NCBI GenBank assembly: GCA_910585285.1
Contig: CAJUDL010000075.1
Span: 1-10,841, forward strand
Direction: 5' to 3'
Length of the DNA stretch: 10,841 nucleotides
From: an uncultured Muribaculaceae bacterium
GTDB lineage: Bacteria; Bacteroidota; Bacteroidia; Bacteroidales; Muribaculaceae
Part shown: piece by piece, positions 1 to 6,554 of the stretch
Layout: every line of letters begins with the position of its first letter
Position numbering within the stretch: the stretch's first letter is position 1
The notes under the pieces: generated by a model
Database searches by the model: none
What the model saw: the letters and a program-made list of their open reading frames with translations, nothing else
Told to the model about the DNA's origin: nothing
Translations under genes and position numbers: made by a program

Positions 1-2
1 GG

Positions 3-59
3 GCTATGCGACTGATGAGACTTGGTGAAATTCACCGGAAAGACCATTCATGTGAGTGA
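3..59 (+). CDS. possible C-terminal tail of an upstream gene (partial, very uncertain)
   Basis: This is the only + frame at the left edge that stays open for more than about ten codons; it ends in TGA at 57-59. It would encode about 18 residues, roughly AMRLMRLGEIHRKDHSCE. That is too short to recognise and may be chance. If it is real, it is the end of a gene lying outside the window, and the terminator-like hairpin at 169-202 would be its terminator, about 110 bases past the stop. Confidence 0.15.
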   Translation, partial: AMRLMRLGEIHRKDHSCE

Positions 60-136
60 AAAGAATTAATTCTAAAGATTCTTACTTATAATTCGTGTTA
101 AATTCAAACACTCTCTTAAACAGCTTCTAAATATTT

Positions 137-167
137 TTTGCAAATAGAAGAAAATTGTGTAATTTTG
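137..167 (+). promoter_or_regulatory. Bacteroidetes-type promoter for the sensor-like gene
   Basis: TTTG at 137-140, a 19-base spacer, then TAATTTTG at 160-167. This fits the known Bacteroidetes sigma-factor consensus (TTTG, 19-21 bases, TAnnTTTG) at every fixed position. The start of transcription would fall a few bases after 167, leaving a leader of a little over 200 bases before the ATG at 387. The match is seen in the sequence; its use is inferred. Confidence 0.6.
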
Positions 168-168
168 T

Positions 169-202
169 GACTGTGGGTAAATAATATCCGCAGTCATTTT
201 TT
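169..202 (+). terminator. terminator-like hairpin overlapping the expected transcription start
   Basis: Bases 169-179 pair with 185-195 over 11 bp, including two G-U pairs, around a 5-base loop. Six T residues follow at 197-202. This is the form of an intrinsic terminator for transcripts coming from the left. It begins only two bases after the -7 box at 160-167, so a transcript started there would carry all or only part of the left arm. It may therefore stop read-through while letting new transcripts pass, or act as an attenuator. Confidence 0.5.
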
Positions 203-221
203 AAGTAAGTAAGAAAAATTA
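202..221 (+). repeat. left arm of a 20-bp perfect inverted repeat
   Basis: The exact reverse complement lies at 368-387, with 146 bases between the arms. Pairing stops outward at 201/388 and inward at 222/367. The arm contains two AAGT units followed by an A-rich run. In RNA the two arms could form a long stem that takes in the A of the start codon at 387. Confidence 0.8.
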
Positions 222-241
222 ATGCACATATAAAACGCAGT

Positions 242-249
242 TATTTTTG
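242..249 (+). promoter_or_regulatory. second -7-like box
   Basis: TATTTTTG matches TAnnTTTG fully, but no TTTG lies 19-21 bases upstream. If used, transcription would start near 255. The transcript would then lack the left arm of the inverted repeat and the ATG at 252, which would favour translation from 387. In AT-rich DNA this match could be chance. Confidence 0.25.
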
Positions 250-349
250 AGATGTTTTTGCCGCGTAAAGAAGGAGCATATAGGCATATGCGACTGAATT
301 ACAAGGTGAAAACAGCCAAAAAGAACAAGTTTTATAGTGCAAGATTTCA

Positions 350-388
350 TTACTTACTTATATCGGCTAATTTTTCTTACTTACTTAT
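350..388 (+). repeat. 12-bp direct repeat and right arm of the inverted repeat at the start codon
   Basis: TTACTTACTTAT occurs at 350-361 and again at 377-388, 27 bases apart. The second copy lies inside the right arm (368-387) of the inverted repeat and overlaps the ATG at 387-389. Both copies can therefore compete for pairing with the left arm at 202-221. A shorter related copy is at 79-89. Confidence 0.7.
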
Positions 389-2366
389 GAATAAAGTAGC
401 TATATCCCTTTTATTTACACTTGTATTTGCGCAGTTGTCGGGATTTGCGTCAGTCAACCGAAAAGAAGCAGCGATTACAAAATTACGCCAGGAACTATCG
501 CAGACAGATTCACGTAAGGATTCAATAAAAATTCTTTACGATATCTTTGATTTGTCGGAGAGGAAAGATTATATAAATATCTGTAAGGAAATTGCGGATG
601 TTGCGACGCGTGCCGGCGACAATGCCACACGTCTCGACATATCGCGTCATCTTGCAAATGTTGTAAAGAACGATTCCGCTCTTGAGATGATAGAAAACTA
701 TGTCAAGAGTGTGCCTTCAAGCAAGGATCAGAAAGAAACCGAACTTTTTGTGAAAATCAGGAGATTGTCAACATCAGTTCGTTATATTTCAGAGAAGGAA
801 CGGCAAGAGAGGGTGGCGCGTCTGATTTCGGCAGACGACATCAGTAAGCTTGACAAATATGGGAAGGTAGAACGTCTGTTCATGATTTGTGAATATCTCA
901 GCAATTTTGCGAAAGGGGATCTTCTTGTAGAGTATTTGAACGATCTCGGAGATATGATGAAGGATTCGGGCGTCAATAATTATGCTCTGATGAATCTCTA
1001 TTACACCGAGGCTGCCAACATCTACACGTTGACGGGGAATAGAGAGAAGGCTTTGGAGGCTGACAAAACTTTGCTCAATATTATTAATGATCTTGAGAAA
1101 GAATACAGATCCAAGGGGAGAAAATACAGGGATCTGAATGTCAACAGGTTCATAATCTATCGCCGAATGCTGAGTAATTATGAATCATTGAGCCCAAAGG
1201 AGGCAGAAGAACTCTATCATAAGATACAGCATCTTGCGCAAATCAACACTGAGGTTAAGAAAGAGATGGAAAATAACCGCAGGGTTGCAGCGTATTATGC
1301 TATGAAAAACAAACGGTATGCAGAAGCTATTCCTTATCTCAGAAGTCAATTAAGTATAGAAAAATCACAACCTGTGAAAAAGCGCATGCTCGAAATGCTT
1401 TTGGAGGCATCGACTGCAGTCGGAGACAGTACTAATATCGATATTGCAAGGAATGAGCTTGATGCTATCAATAGAGAGTTGAGCACAACTCAGGCAAAAG
1501 AAAGATATAACGAGCTAAAAGTGAGGTATGACATTAGTTCTTTGCGCGCAGAGAATGCAGAGCTTGAACTTGAGAAAAAAACCAATCAGATTGCTACGAC
1601 GCGCCGCATCATGGCGTTTGTGATAGTAGGTTGGCTTGCATTCGCAGCGATGCTTATCGCTTTCCTTTTCTTTTGGACAAGATACAGAAAAAACGCCACT
1701 GATATCGCATCATTCGTCGACACGCTCGTGGCTGAGCGCGATGCCATAAAGAAACGGAGATACTATGACTATGCAAGGAAGACAGAAGGGAATAATGTTC
1801 TTGATTCATATTATACGAAGCCTCCGAAAGCCGGAAACATTTCCGATACGGTGGATTATATAATCAATGATGTTATGTTTATTTCCTCTGTAGCTCTTGA
1901 AGACAGCCGCAAGTATCGTCAGACTATCTCAGTTGCGAAATTCATTAAGGATTCAATATCCAATGTGGAGGCAACATTAAATAAAAACATAAATATCAAT
2001 GTCATTTATCCCGATCCTGATTTTGAAATCAGGGTCGATAAGGAGTGCCTGCAAATGCTTACCAACCATATTCTTAAAGTGGCAGTACGCATGGTTCCGG
2101 AGGGAGGTTCCATAGGAATGGAATGTTGGGAAGACAAGGCTACCGGAATGGCAAAGTTTGTGTTTAAACATTCCGGAGATCCTTTCCCGGAAGGAAAAGA
2201 AGAGAAAATTTTTGAAAAATTCTTCAATTACAAAGAATTAGCGGAAAAAGGAGAGGCTGCGCTTATTATGGTGAGGATGATAAACTTCCTTACCAACAGT
2301 TCGCTGAAGTCGTCGGCTGGTCATGGATCAGGTGGTAAGCTCGTGCTGATGGTTCCTATGAAGTGA
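387..2366 (+). CDS. DUF5112/DUF5113-type membrane sensor-like protein with degenerate histidine-kinase ATPase domain
   Basis: A 659-residue exported protein. Residues 1-22 (MNKVAISLLFTLVFAQLSGFAS) look like a signal peptide, which is why I choose the ATG at 387 over the in-frame ATGs at 252 and 288, whose extra residues look like translated leader. Residues about 25-400 are helical and resemble tetratricopeptide-like repeats, ending in a probable coiled coil (about 370-405). A single membrane helix lies at about 408-430, followed by a positive WTRYRKN. The cytoplasmic part (about 435-659) ends in a fold that reads like HATPase_c: LQMLTNHILKVAVRMVPEGG in place of the N box and KIFEKFF after it. 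The N-box asparagine, the DxGxG motif and the phospho-accepting histidine motif are not visible. This layout fits the Bacteroidetes DUF5112/DUF5113 proteins as I recall them. It probably senses something in the periplasm and signals by contact rather than by phosphorylation. No response regulator is in the window. Confidence 0.75.
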   Translation: MNKVAISLLFTLVFAQLSGFASVNRKEAAITKLRQELSQTDSRKDSIKILYDIFDLSERKDYINICKEIADVATRAGDNATRLDISRHLANVVKNDSALEMIENYVKSVPSSKDQKETELFVKIRRLSTSVRYISEKERQERVARLISADDISKLDKYGKVERLFMICEYLSNFAKGDLLVEYLNDLGDMMKDSGVNNYALMNLYYTEAANIYTLTGNREKALEADKTLLNIINDLEKEYRSKGRKYRDLNVNRFIIYRRMLSNYESLSPKEAEELYHKIQHLAQINTEVKKEMENNRRVAAYYAMKNKRYAEAIPYLRSQLSIEKSQPVKKRMLEMLLEASTAVGDSTNIDIARNELDAINRELSTTQAKERYNELKVRYDISSLRAENAELELEKKTNQIATTRRIMAFVIVGWLAFAAMLIAFLFFWTRYRKNATDIASFVDTLVAERDAIKKRRYYDYARKTEGNNVLDSYYTKPPKAGNISDTVDYIINDVMFISSVALEDSRKYRQTISVAKFIKDSISNVEATLNKNININVIYPDPDFEIRVDKECLQMLTNHILKVAVRMVPEGGSIGMECWEDKATGMAKFVFKHSGDPFPEGKEEKIFEKFFNYKELAEKGEAALIMVRMINFLTNSSLKSSAGHGSGGKLVLMVPMK

Positions 2367-2419
2367 ACATTAGACGATTCTATTTTGTAGTGATTTATAT
2401 AAACTATATTTAAGTCGCT

Positions 2420-3733
2420 ATGAAAATCAGGTGTCCGAAATGGTGTATGGTCTCTCTGCCGGAGGGGGCTGTTGTGGTGATAGCCGCTTCCGTGGCAGGA
2501 CTGTTTGCCGGGTTCGGCACATTTTTTCTGCGTAGCGGGATGGCTCGCATTGCCGAGATTCTTGGTGTGCCATTACGGATAGAGCATATTAACTTTGTTT
2601 TCTTCCTTTATGCTTTCATCGCAATTTTCGGAGCGGTGTTCTATCAGAAAATGATAGGTGAGAATCTTGCAAACGGTACCGGTCAGCTTAAAAATCGCCT
2701 GCGTAATGGTCAGCTTGCTTTCAGTAGAAGTCATGTGTTCAGCCCGTTGATCGGATGTTTGATAACTGTTGGTTTTGGTGGCTCAGCCGGAGGAGAGGGA
2801 CCATGTGCTTATTCAGGTGCTGCTATTGGCGACAGAATAGGGCGCCTGTTTCACATCTCCCCGTCTATGAGGCGTGTGCTCTTTGCAAGCGGTGCGGCGG
2901 CAGGAATTGCTGGAATTTTCAAGTCTCCTATAGGGGGCGTTTTTTTCGCGATAGAGGTATTGAGGATAGAGATGTCTGTAATCGGAATTGTGGCTGTCAC
3001 TTGCGCTTCTCTCGCCTCTTTCGGCATGGCTTATGTGCTTGGAGGGTATAAATGGAATATCAGCATACTTACAGACATGCAGTTTATTCCGGAGCATTTC
3101 GGATGGATCGCTTTGTTGGGACTCGCATGTGGCATTTATTCAATATATTATACATATACTCATGACCTTGCGACAAAATGGATTTTGCGGGTCAAAAACG
3201 TATGGCTGCGTGCGGCGGTGTGTGCATCAGCCCTGGGATTGATTATCTGTGTTTTTCCGGCAATGTTTGGTGAAGGTTATGATATCGTTTCAAATCTTGT
3301 GAACGGTATTGAATACCGTCTACTTGAATATGGACCGTTCTTTACTGATCTTCCAAATCTTTCGGTGTTGCTGATCATAATATCAGTAATGTTGCTGCTA
3401 AAAGGAGGCATTGTAGGGGCTGTCAACAATGGGGGAGGAGTGGCAGGTGAATATGTCCCCACTATTTTTGCCGGGAGTCTGTTGGGTTTCCTTTTTGCGT
3501 CTTTGGGCAATATGTATGGATTGAATCTCTCGGTAGATAATTTCGCACTTATCGGCACTGCAGCTGTGATGGCTGGCACAACGAAAGCTCCCCTGATGGC
3601 AATATTCATCGCCGCTGAGGTCTCCGACCGGTATGGATTCCTATTAGGATTCATGCTTGCTGCAGGAATTGCATATGCAGTGGTCGGCTTACACAGGCTT
3701 GCAAAGATGACAGCATCTTCCTCTAAAGCCTAA
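2420..3733 (+). CDS. ClC-family chloride channel / anion transporter, no CBS domains
   Basis: A 437-residue multi-pass inner-membrane protein, close to the bare ClC core (the E. coli protein is about 473 residues), with no C-terminal CBS or TrkA_C domain. The landmarks come in the right order: GTGQL (86-90) at the GSGIP position, GGEGP (124-128) with gating glutamate E126, FKSPIGGVFFAIEV (167-180), GEYVP (343-347) at the GxFxP position, and Y405 in SDRYGF at the place of the ion-binding tyrosine. By alignment the inner proton-path glutamate (E203 in E. coli) is V180, and the central serine is T87. Valine at the inner site is found in channel-type ClCs, so this may pass anions without strict proton exchange; that is inference from one position. 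It lies 53 bases after the sensor-like gene and may be cotranscribed. Its stop overlaps the stop of the convergent gene. Confidence 0.88.
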   Translation: MKIRCPKWCMVSLPEGAVVVIAASVAGLFAGFGTFFLRSGMARIAEILGVPLRIEHINFVFFLYAFIAIFGAVFYQKMIGENLANGTGQLKNRLRNGQLAFSRSHVFSPLIGCLITVGFGGSAGGEGPCAYSGAAIGDRIGRLFHISPSMRRVLFASGAAAGIAGIFKSPIGGVFFAIEVLRIEMSVIGIVAVTCASLASFGMAYVLGGYKWNISILTDMQFIPEHFGWIALLGLACGIYSIYYTYTHDLATKWILRVKNVWLRAAVCASALGLIICVFPAMFGEGYDIVSNLVNGIEYRLLEYGPFFTDLPNLSVLLIIISVMLLLKGGIVGAVNNGGGVAGEYVPTIFAGSLLGFLFASLGNMYGLNLSVDNFALIGTAAVMAGTTKAPLMAIFIAAEVSDRYGFLLGFMLAAGIAYAVVGLHRLAKMTASSSKA

Positions 3734-4296
3734 AACCTCAAATAATACGCTATCGGGTCAAATATGACTTCGAACTGATTGCCGGGATGTTTCGCCGGCT
3801 TGCTTTTATGGTAGTAAAAACTTCGTTGAGTGTCCCATGTTGGAATATCTGCTTTCCTGGTTTCCCCGGCAGGAATGTTACATGACAATTTGAAAAAGCG
3901 TTTGTGTAACTGGCGTCCGTCGAGGGTGCGGTAATCGATGTATAGGGAAACACCTGTAAGAGTGCGGTCGGTATTATTGATTATGAAAAAACTCTCTTTC
4001 GAATTCCCTTGATTCTTGTCAAATCCGGTGAAGACCACCTGGTCAAGACGATAACCGTTATTACAGTTTTTACATTGCGATGCAACCATAAAACTGCCTG
4101 CTATCATTTCCTGGCTTGTTGTATCCGGTTCAATGGTTTCTACAGCCGAGATGTCACTGCTCTTTCTGTTTTTATCTGTCTTGCCGGTTTCAGTTTTGAG
4201 TTTGTAACCTTTCTTGCGTGCGAATGCGTGCTGCGTCGAGACAACTGGCAGCAGGAGAATTATGAAGAAAATTATTATCAAAGATGTGTTTCTCAT
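3730..4296 (-). CDS. small exported protein of unknown function with CxxC
   Basis: 188 residues; I do not recognise the family. Residues 1-26 (MRNTSLIIIFFIILLLPVVS, then TQHAFA) form a clear signal peptide with no lipobox cysteine, so a soluble periplasmic or surface protein is likely. A charged, disordered-looking stretch (27-62) precedes the folded part. C75 and C78 form a CxxC (QCKNCNNGY), and a third cysteine is C139. Residues about 100-155 (FFIINNTDRTLTGVSLYIDY and on to IPAGETRKADIP) read as alternating beta strands of the Ig-like kind seen in FxLYD-type domains; this is a resemblance only. The chain ends in the aromatic-rich YYLRF. Its ATG overlaps the stop of the preceding gene by 4 bases (ATGA), so it is probably translationally coupled to it. 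It is the last gene of the leftward cluster, and its stop overlaps that of the ClC gene. Confidence 0.75.
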   Translation of the reverse strand: MRNTSLIIIFFIILLLPVVSTQHAFARKKGYKLKTETGKTDKNRKSSDISAVETIEPDTTSQEMIAGSFMVASQCKNCNNGYRLDQVVFTGFDKNQGNSKESFFIINNTDRTLTGVSLYIDYRTLDGRQLHKRFFKLSCNIPAGETRKADIPTWDTQRSFYYHKSKPAKHPGNQFEVIFDPIAYYLRF

Positions 4297-4862
4297 AGAT
4301 ATATAGGCTTGGATGGTTCATTCCGAGGGTAAACTCTGAGCAAACCATGAGGAAGTTCGGCAGCAGGGTTGTCGAAAGAGATACGTAATGAGCGCCAGAA
4401 TTTGGGTAGGAACCACATTGTCCGCACAGATATTTTCAATTTCATCGGATGCACCTGCATGGCATCTTCCTTGTCGATATATTCTGCCAGACATATGCGG
4501 GAATCCGTAAGGATGCCCATATTGCGCGAAACGAACAGATTCATTTTATATTTTCCTCTTTTTGCAGAGCGTTGCAAGGATCCGATTCTTTCACCCGGTT
4601 TCAGTCGGCAGTCGGGGGTAGAGATTATTATTATGTCATAATCCTTGCCTCCTCGTTTTTCCTTCTTTAGAAGAACCAGAGTTTCATCTTCCACGAATTC
4701 CCATATACCTTCAGGACCTTCAAGCTCTGTTTCATTGCAGTATTGCATGGCACTTTCAAGATCGAAGATATCTGTTTTAAAAGCGTTTGCAGCCATAGCC
4801 CTGAACGCAGGGCATATGGCTGCAATTACGATGATGATATATGTGCGGATCGCGAAAGTCAT
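4293..4862 (-). CDS. small exported protein of unknown function
   Basis: 189 residues from the ATG at 4862; a GTG one codon upstream (4865) is also possible. I do not recognise the family. The N-terminus (MTFAIRTYIIIVIAAICPAF, then RAMAANA) is a signal peptide with a likely AxA cleavage site and no lipobox at the expected place, so the protein should be periplasmic. The rest has strands and turns: a GIWEF segment (about 52-56), LVLLKKEKRGGKDYDIIIIS (about 62-81) and a basic region (about 95-110). Three cysteines lie in the mature part, in QYCNE, PDCRL and RICLA, which would leave one unpaired if two form a disulphide. The ATG shares a base with the stop of the DUF3078 gene (TGATG), and its own stop overlaps the next ATG. 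It is therefore the middle gene of a tightly coupled trio, and its role is probably tied to the DUF3078 barrel. Confidence 0.75.
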   Translation of the reverse strand: MTFAIRTYIIIVIAAICPAFRAMAANAFKTDIFDLESAMQYCNETELEGPEGIWEFVEDETLVLLKKEKRGGKDYDIIIISTPDCRLKPGERIGSLQRSAKRGKYKMNLFVSRNMGILTDSRICLAEYIDKEDAMQVHPMKLKISVRTMWFLPKFWRSLRISFDNPAAELPHGLLRVYPRNEPSKPIYL

Positions 4863-6481
4863 CACTTGGTAGAGAAGGTATATGACAGACCGATACTCAG
4901 GATTTCCTTAAGCATAAACTTCTTCCATTTGGGAGCCACGGCACTGTCGACTGATGAATCGTAGCGTAGGTTGGCGTAAACTTGAGTTGAGAAGAAGCGC
5001 GAGAACTGGATGTTGAGGGTGTTTTCCCAATCCCCGAGGAAATATTTATAGTCGGTGAAGAGGAAGAGACGTGTTTTATAATTCACCATCTTGCCAATCT
5101 GCCAGTTGAGGGTGATCTCTGCGTTCGAACCGATTTCGCTGTGGGTCTTGGCGGTCTGTGTGATGTTGAACATCGAGTGGTCAATGTGTGGATCGATTGC
5201 GGTCTTAAGATTGTAAGACAGCGGTGCTATGGATGCGTTGAATTGTATGGTCTTTTTCTTGTTGGTCTTGCTGTATGTCATACCGATACCGAGATTAAGA
5301 TCACCGGGGGTGAGGAAAGACGCAATTCTGGTTTCGGTATTCTTTTTGTAATTATTGAGCATTTGGGTCTTGAACTGCCCCGTGATGGTATAGTACCAGT
5401 TCCTGCGGGCTTTGTAACCGAATTTCAGATTATACTGCAATATGTCCTGAGAAATGGAATACTTGCGGTATTGATCATCTTCCACTGAGTTGAGACCAAG
5501 TTTGTACGACAACGTGCTTTGGAACAGCAGATTCGGATGCCATACACTATTTAGCTGTACATCCCATAGAAAGTTGATGAGCAATGCAATATGGTTGTTA
5601 CCGCCCTGATACCAGTTGTCGGAAATATAAGCCTGTGAAAATTGCAAAGAGCCGTTGACCACGTGCAGCCAGTGTTTCTTCTGGATGTCTTGGTCTGAAA
5701 TCACGGCATCGTCAACGTTTACTCCTCCGATTGATGTGCGCTTCAGAAAACCTTTGAATCCGTGATCATCCTCCGGTAACGTAGGGGGTACAGGCAGCTG
5801 CCAGTAAGCATATTCGATAAGAGATGGGTCATCCACCATCATCTGGTACATGAAATCCTCCTGAAGATTCCATGCCTCATAGGCATTCGCAAGCCATTGC
5901 GGGCGAGGGTCACCTGTCAACACATCAGCCGCATTTTTACTGTCTTCTGCAATTACCGCTGTTTCAGCTTTTATTTCCTCTTTCTGAGGGGTTGTCTCAA
6001 TTCCCCATAGTTCGTCGAGATAGCGTTGGCGTTCGGCGATAGAGTCAGCTTCTTCCAGCTGTTGTTCGGAGAGTTGCTTCTTGTCGAGCTCATCCACGAG
6101 TTTCCAGATTGCCAATGAGCGCGACTTATATGAAGGGAGCTCAATCTTGCGCTGTTTGTCGAGTGCACGATATTCGGCGAATACCCATGGAGCATTGAGC
6201 CTGTTGAAACTTGGAATGTCGGCTGGAATCTCTGTCTGTTGTAGAATTTCATCCACACTGCGGACATAGAGAGAATCTTCCTCGTATTCTCCATTTACAA
6301 TCGCATCTTTGGCATGCTGATAACGGGCTCTTATGGAATCCGCTTTTGTTTTCTTCTGTGCAGACACATGGCGGAAAAGGGGTTGTTTACCTGACGTCTG
6401 TGCTTCGGAAGGAAGCGATGCGGAAGCCGCAGCAGTCAAGAAGGCGGCAATGAGCAAAGTTGTGTCGAAAATATGTTTCAT
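4862..6481 (-). CDS. DUF3078 outer-membrane beta-barrel protein
   Basis: 539 residues. Residues 1-28 (MKHIFDTTLLIAAFLTAAAS, then ASLPSEAQ) are a signal peptide. Residues about 40-245 are helical, charged and proline-containing, probably a periplasmic region. From about 268 to the end the chain alternates strands and short turns: WLHVVNGSLQFSQAYISDNW, the family-like NWYQGGNNH (289-297), NLLFQSTLSYKLGLN, NWYYTITGQFKTQM, and a last strand SIGLSYTF (529-536). This is the pattern of a DUF3078 barrel, a family common in Bacteroidetes with no established function. The last strand ends in F followed by STK rather than ending on F itself. The gene starts 73 bases after the protease gene, and its stop shares a base with the next ATG. 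I am fairly sure of the family and cannot say what it binds or carries. Confidence 0.82.
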   Translation of the reverse strand: MKHIFDTTLLIAAFLTAAASASLPSEAQTSGKQPLFRHVSAQKKTKADSIRARYQHAKDAIVNGEYEEDSLYVRSVDEILQQTEIPADIPSFNRLNAPWVFAEYRALDKQRKIELPSYKSRSLAIWKLVDELDKKQLSEQQLEEADSIAERQRYLDELWGIETTPQKEEIKAETAVIAEDSKNAADVLTGDPRPQWLANAYEAWNLQEDFMYQMMVDDPSLIEYAYWQLPVPPTLPEDDHGFKGFLKRTSIGGVNVDDAVISDQDIQKKHWLHVVNGSLQFSQAYISDNWYQGGNNHIALLINFLWDVQLNSVWHPNLLFQSTLSYKLGLNSVEDDQYRKYSISQDILQYNLKFGYKARRNWYYTITGQFKTQMLNNYKKNTETRIASFLTPGDLNLGIGMTYSKTNKKKTIQFNASIAPLSYNLKTAIDPHIDHSMFNITQTAKTHSEIGSNAEITLNWQIGKMVNYKTRLFLFTDYKYFLGDWENTLNIQFSRFFSTQVYANLRYDSSVDSAVAPKWKKFMLKEILSIGLSYTFSTK

Positions 6482-6554
6482 GAGTGGAAACCGTTGGGTT
6501 ATTTGGAATAAGGAATGGAAAACTATTTAAGCATGATCAGCCATTAACGCATGT
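6482..6554 (-). promoter_or_regulatory. 73-base gap with a weak -7-like box before the DUF3078 gene
   Basis: On the - strand a TAGTTTTC sequence resembles TAnnTTTG with a C at the last position, but no TTTG lies at the right distance upstream. I see no terminator hairpin with a T-run after the protease stop, so read-through from parE-coaD-protease into the DUF3078 trio is possible. Confidence 0.2.

Larger units (their letters stand above)
60..386 (+). other. AT-rich leader and intergenic region
   Basis: No convincing gene is seen here. The stretch holds a 12-bp perfect palindrome (62-73), a Bacteroidetes-type promoter (137-167), a hairpin followed by a T-run (169-202), a second -7-like box (242-249), and long inverted and direct repeats built on CTTA units (202-221, 350-361, 368-388). 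The downstream reading frame is open back to 252, but the residues before position 387 do not look like a protein N-terminus. Confidence 0.6.

Noticed and set aside
12..41. Hammerhead-ribozyme-like CTGATGAG (12-19) and GAAA (38-41) around a small hairpin (24-29 with 31-36)
   Set aside because: The base before GAAA is G, so the closing G-C pair of stem II is missing. I find no stem III followed by a cleavage site, and no strand to pair with the bases before CTGATGA.
62..73. 12-bp palindrome AGAATTAATTCT as an operator
   Set aside because: It is perfect but short and made almost only of A and T in an AT-rich stretch; nothing else supports a binding site.
252..386. Longer N-terminus of the sensor-like protein from ATG 252 or ATG 288
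   Set aside because: The extra 45 residues would bury the signal peptide that begins at 387, and they are the translation of the repeat-rich leader. An AAGGAG lies before ATG 288 but is 12 bases away, and such sites matter little in Bacteroidetes.
2384..2412. Promoter for the ClC gene: TTTG (2384-2387) and TATATTTA (2405-2412)
   Set aside because: The spacer is 17 rather than 19-21, and the last base of the -7 box is wrong. Transcription would start almost at the ATG.
4009..4332. 107-codon + strand open frame opposite the small exported genes
   Set aside because: The - strand genes have signal peptides, sensible composition and start/stop overlaps, while this frame has none of these and crosses a gene boundary.
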